Shown piece by piece: positions 59,751 to 64,000 of a stretch of 64,000 bases of DNA. The notes under the pieces are model-generated. The model was not told the origin of the DNA. It made no database searches and worked only from the letters and a program-made list of their open reading frames with translations. The position numbers and the translations under genes are program-made. Source of the stretch: Margaritispora aquatica. Lineage: Eukaryota > Ascomycota > Leotiomycetes > Helotiales > Discinellaceae. The DNA is taken from the NCBI GenBank assembly GCA_007644065.1, contig VJWN01000007.1, positions 496,001 through 560,000 on the forward strand, in the 5' to 3' direction. Numbering within the stretch: position 1 is the first letter of the stretch; each line of letters starts with the position of its first letter.

Positions 59751-60485
59751 TTTGCTGTGTTGTGTTTAACTATAAAATGGACATGAAATGGATGGAATTC
59801 AGAGGTGAGTGTGCAAGGCTGAGTGCGTTCAGCCTTGTGAAAGATGTATGGTTTGTATGATTTCCAAAATTATGATTTCTCATCATTCATGGCTATAAAT
59901 CGTCATTAGTCGGGACTATCATTAAACCACCATTCCTGCTCGGTAACACAAAGAGATCTTCGCTCCCGTCGCTCCACCGCCGTCACTCGGCTGTAGTGTT
60001 ACGCTGTATTTCTCAGCAGATCGCCGTTAACATTGGTATCGCCGACTCGTATCATTGGATAAGTTGTGTTGGTAATGCAATGCATACGACGTGTTTCAAG
60101 GGGTTTGGGACTCATACGTTGCCAAGTGGATACACGCTTTGATGGTAAAAGGCTCAATAGATCAGGTTATTACTGGATTTTGATTCGCGCTGAGTTTGAG
60201 GAATGCAAGCCAAGCCAAGTTTAGCGAGACTTTTAGGGGGGTTGAGGAAAGGCGGGGTAGGCGAGGATGACAAATGTACAGGTACGAGTTACGTCTTTTG
60301 GCGAAATGCTTGCTTACCGATTCATCGATATCAATGGATCTTGATGCTCAGAGTACATTGCAGTTTTCGAGGATTATAAGTACACGAGTACTCGCACCCT
60401 CTCTGGTCATTAACACTAAGTCAACAATACGCTCCAGTCCCATCTTCCTTTATTGACTTTCGAAATTTCAACGCACCACTTCAAA
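59751..60485. other. Divergent intergenic region, Rrn11-like and reductase genes
   Basis: 735 bases between two start codons facing away from each other. No ORF or RNA gene is supported; both promoters should lie here. Confidence 0.5.
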
Positions 60486-61638
60486 ATGACACCAGCAATT
60501 CCCAAAGACTCCATTGTTCTGGTTACAGGTGTGAATGGGTACATTGCCTCTCATGTAGCAGATCAATTGATGGAAGCCGGCTATCGAGTGCGAGGCACCA
60601 CTCGCGATATCAGCAAAGTGAAAGATTTAGCTGCACTTTGGGAGAAGAAGTTCGGCAAAGGTCGATTCGAAGCAATAGTCGTCAAGGACATGTCACATGA
60701 AGGAGCTTTTGACCAAGCAATTAAAGGTACCTAGTCTCACCTGGAAATAGTTCTGGCATCGCTAACAGTCCCAGGCGTCTCTGGTGTTGCTCATGTAGCC
60801 TCAACTGTCACCTTCGACGCTGATCCCAACAAAGTCATCCCCGAAGTCCTGGCCGGTATCAACGGCATCCTCACCTCCGCAGCCAACGAGCCAAGTGTCA
60901 AGCGCTTCGTTTACACTTCCTCCTCAACCGCGGCATCAGCACCTATCCCAAACAAAGTCTTCACAGTCGATACCAACTCATGGAACCTCGCCGACATCGA
61001 GGCGGCTCACAAACCTCCTCCATATGGCGACGACAGGAGGTGGGCCGTCTATGGTGCTAGCAAGACTGAGGCCGAGCAAGCGCTGTGGAAGTTCGCCAAG
61101 GACAAGAAGCCTGGGTTTGTGGCTAATTCTATCCTACCTAACCTTAATGCCGGGAAAGTCTTAGTGAAGGGCCAGCCGGCTAGTACGGGTGGATGGGTCA
61201 TGGAGCTTTTCAAGGGGAATCCAGGACCTATTGGGGGTGTTCCGCCACGTGAGTTTACTTCGATTTTACTGTGATGACCTCCCTAACATCTCCATAGAAT
61301 GGTTCGTGGACGTCCAAGATGACGCTAGACTGCACGTTGCTGCACTAATCAATCCGGATGTTAAGAATGAGCGAATCTTCGCTTACGCAGAGCCTTACAA
61401 CAACAAGTATGTTGTCCTCCTAATTACTTTGAAGCTTAAGCTAATTCTGATTAGTGATTTACTCCGCATCTTCCGCAAACTTCGCCCGGATCAAGTATTC
61501 CCCCAGGATTATGAGGACAACAGCCGTGATTTGTCGCGGGTGGACAACTCGCGAGGAGAGGCTCTGTTGAAAGCTCTGGGACGGCCGGGGTGGACTAGCA
61601 TGGAGGAGTGTTTGAAGAATGCCATTGAAGTTTGGTAG
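60486..61638 (+). CDS. NAD(P)-dependent epimerase/reductase, extended SDR family
   Basis: Predicted 335-residue oxidoreductase of the dihydroflavonol-4-reductase/Gre2 type, reducing small aldehydes or ketones with NADPH in the cytosol. Exons are 60486-60726, 60775-61248, 61298-61406 and 61455-61638. The cofactor-binding fingerprint VLVTGVNGYIASHVADQLM sits at the N-terminus. The catalytic Ser (FVYTSSSTAASAP) and the YxxxK dyad (VYGASKTEAEQA) follow in order. The C-terminal substrate domain has EWFVD-type QWFVDVQDDARLHVAALI and YNNNDLLRIFRKLRP across intron 3. The start is the first ATG and gives MTPAIPKDSIVLVTG. The substrate is unknown; no neighbouring gene suggests a pathway. Confidence 0.87.
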
Positions 61639-62431
61639 ATTATTTAGATACCAGATAGCGAACTAAATAGATCAAACAACGCTTAAGTTTGGAAAAAAGA
61701 AGTTTTCATGTGTCTGATTCCTTGTGTTGTGCACTGTTCTTTGGTGTGAGGAATCCACAATTTTCGGGTTTTACCTATGACCGGCTAATTATACCTTACG
61801 TTACTTAGCCAACAAACGCGGAGGTCAATAATAAAAGAAGGCATACATGGCAAAACGGAGAACTCAAAGTCAAAATTTATTCATTTAAGTCAACGACTCA
61901 TGAGGTGAAATCTTCATTCGAGGAATCCACGAAGTTGCGTGTATGAAATCCGAAGTTTTGGCAATGACGAAGTCCATACGCATTCCCAAACTCAAATACG
62001 ATAAGCAAGTGATCCACCAACCAGAAATCGACAGTATCCAAGCGTTTCTCAAAATCGGAGGAAATCACACTCTTTTTCGTCTTTAAAGGATGTTGCTGAT
62101 TTCTATCAGCTTTTGAAGTCATCAAGGGCAAAGTAGCGGTGTAAGCTTGCCATAAGTGACCGGAGTGGGTGTAGACTAGTCGCCTAAGAATATTCTGTTT
62201 TTCACATAGAACTTCAAAGATCCCTATCATCTAGCAGCTACTAGCAAGAGCTATAAGAGTCGTCAGTCTCATGAAGATTGCTAATGAGATTGTGTGTAGC
62301 AAAAAGAATCCTTTAAAACGCTCGGAATCAGCTGCGGCACGAACTGAGAAATCGGCATTTTTAAAATAGGGAGCTGTTGGTGAATGTGTATGAGAACTGA
62401 CAGCTTGCTGGGGAGGACCATAGCAACTACT
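61639..62431. other. Intergenic region with an unassigned minus-strand frame
   Basis: A 110-codon minus frame at 61898-62230 opens with MIGIFEVLCEKQNILRR. It has no recognisable domain and is not called as a gene. It could be part of the small gene at 62432-62888 only if another intron exists, which I could not demonstrate. Confidence 0.4.
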
Positions 62432-62888
62432 TTATGTCATGTGCGGAGTCGATGATTCTTCTAGATGCATGTCAGCGATCCCCATTCCTTAGTGACTTGG
62501 AATTCAACGGAAGCTCACCAAAGAGCGTTGGTAATCGAACGACATCATTCACAAGCGTTTCTCTATCTGATTCAACCCGCTTGTTGTTTTCCTTCTCCTT
62601 TCCATGGAGCTCAGATGCCGTGAACCTGGAGCAACCAGCGAGAATGCTAATGAACTTGTCTGAAGCTACAGTGTTTGCACCGCATATTACCGTACCCTTG
62701 GGTAATGGAGTGGAGAACTGCTCCAAGGTACTCCCTTCTTTATCTCGAGTTGTGTGTGACTCAGCGTCAGAATCGTCAGAGTGGTCGGGCGTGGTAGCCT
62801 GAATGCGCTGCGATCGTGCCAGACCTCGTCGAGGTTGGCGCACAGTGGACTTGGCCGTGGGATCAGATGTACGAAGAGATGAAGACAT
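62432..62888 (-). CDS. Hypothetical small protein, two exons
   Basis: Predicted 132-residue protein of unknown family. Exons are 62888-62519 and 62460-62432, joined across a 58-base intron with a strong GTGAGC donor, a GCTGAC branch-like site, and a CTAG acceptor; the summed coding length is divisible by three. If unspliced, the same frame would run to a stop at 62472 (138 residues). The sequence begins MSSSLRTSD and has a basic stretch (RQPRRGLARSQR), then an acidic Asp/Glu/Ser region. No domain, signal peptide or membrane helix is seen. The clean intron is the main support for it being a gene. Confidence 0.45.
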
Positions 62889-64000
62889 CTTGTGATGGCT
62901 AAGAAAAGTATGTATTATCAAGTTTATGGTGATGTGAAGTGAAAATGCTGGAGGATATTCGTGGATTGGTGAGTCCCGGAGTGTAAACAAACTGTCGCGA
63001 CTGAATAATTACGATACCCCCGACTATTGGCTCTGAAAAATTAAGCGATTAACTTGCTGTTGCTGTCAAACTTTTTTTAACAACATATTGACTACGATAT
63101 CAAAGACTGAAAATGGAAGGAGGCTGCTTACCTATAGATGGAAAAAAAGGTTGGAATGCAGAACCGCACCAGCAATCAGACCGATTTGAAGGCTCGTCAG
63201 CTTTGTGATCACGTTTTGAATTGTGCGATACCTGAGATAGCTTTACTTCCAACATAATAGCCATCAGCAAGATACACTAAAGGGTAGCGCGATTCATTCT
63301 CATTGAAGTGTGCAATGTCACTGCCATCCTCAAATGGAAATTTAAGCGAGAACGCTTGTTGCTGTAGAAACTCCACGAAACTTGATGAGAACACGCAGTT
63401 GATGTGACCAAGCAAGTTGGCTATAAGGTAGCTAGATCTCTAAATGTGTGGGCTGATAGCTTGGATTTAATGAGTTCTGCAATGCATATTGTGTTATCGT
63501 CAAGTGACATTCAAGCATACCTTGCTTAGGCTGTATTAACACATGCGATGACCAAAATAAAAACCCGAGAAGTAGAGCATTTGAATCAGCTTCATAACTT
63601 TTGTTACAGAGAATAGTCGAAAATTAAGAGTGTGCCAATTACGATGTTCCAAAAACAGTAAATGTTGACTGATTCACGAGAAGTCCTGCACCTTGAAATA
63701 GGTAAGGGGAGTGTGTCACTTTCAACCAAATAGTGATTAGCATCCAGTAGAGGGATTGAGATATCGGCGCATCAGCACATTAGCCACATCCGTCATGCTG
63801 AGAGAGGCACATGGTTTCACGTAAAGACTTGAAGTGATGATTTCGGGTAGAAGTTTCATTGAAGAAGTGGTTGTCATATCTTAGGCTATGTGTGGGAATC
63901 ATGGGCAAGAAGGTCTTAAAAGACGGGCTAGTCAAGCTCAGAGAAGTAGCTGCCATACCTAGAGAATTCAAAAAGAGACACTTCCACCCCAGTGAGTATA
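62889..64000. other. Window-end region without a supported gene
   Basis: Short minus frames occur at 63209-63415 (68 codons) and 63780-63971 (63 codons). Neither has a recognised domain. The second lies close to the window end and could be an exon of a gene extending beyond it. Confidence 0.4.

Noticed and set aside
1..64000. CRISPR arrays, bacterial operons, intact transposons
   Set aside because: No regularly spaced repeats with unique spacers, and no intact transposase or reverse transcriptase frame; the window is eukaryotic, with spliceosomal introns.

Overview
The window looks like nuclear DNA of a filamentous ascomycete, probably a leotiomycete-type Pezizomycotina (class-level placement is inference). 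The genes are on both strands and are interrupted by short introns, mostly 43-70 bases, with GTAAGT-like donors and CTAAC/CTGAC-like branch sites. The families are typical of such fungi: EED, Exo70, Tdp1, Rrn11, Nam9, and a lipid phosphatase and phospholipase A2 of fungal type. Exons were joined by eye. In every multi-exon model the summed exon length is a multiple of three.

Layout. 3.0-5.0 kb (-): nine-exon EED subunit of Polycomb repressive complex 2. 8.9-10.9 kb (+): double-PAS protein. 11.4-12.4 kb (+): Yip4-like Golgi membrane protein. 12.4-17.1 kb: gene-poor, with a decayed gene. 17.2-19.5 kb (-): Eps1-like transmembrane disulfide isomerase, divergent from Tdp1 at 19.9-21.8 kb (+). 22.2-22.5 kb (-): acyl-CoA-binding protein. 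23.2-24.7 kb (-): UDP-glycosyltransferase. 24.7-27.7 kb: gene-poor, with another relic. 27.7-29.9 kb (+): Exo70. 30.4-32.3 kb (-): PTEN-like phosphatase, divergent from a mitochondrially targeted cPLA2-like phospholipase at 32.6-35.2 kb (+). 37.5-38.6 kb (+): cyclin-box protein. 40.4-41.6 kb (+): protein with a CxxC motif pair and a coiled coil. 41.6-51.2 kb: long desert rich in microsatellites, holding one 38-codon cysteine-rich ORF at 48.2 kb with promoter-like sequence upstream. 51.2-53.1 kb: probable complex I accessory subunit (-) divergent from mitochondrial ribosomal protein mL44 (+). 54.4-55.8 kb (-): La protein, divergent from mitoribosomal uS4m/Nam9 at 56.4-58.1 kb (+). 58.2-59.75 kb (-): Rrn11-like Pol I factor. 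60.5-61.6 kb (+): NAD(P)-dependent reductase. 62.4-62.9 kb (-): small unidentified protein.

The genes form no biosynthetic cluster. The recurring themes are mitochondrial function (complex I subunit, mL44, Nam9, the phospholipase), lipid metabolism and signalling (PTEN, PLA2, ACBP), secretion (Yip4, Exo70, Eps1) and RNA or chromatin (EED, La, Rrn11, Tdp1). Four head-to-head pairs share short intergenic regions. The least explained items are the cysteine-rich micro-ORF in the desert, the stop-riddled relic near 14 kb, and an AT-hook-like insertion in EED.
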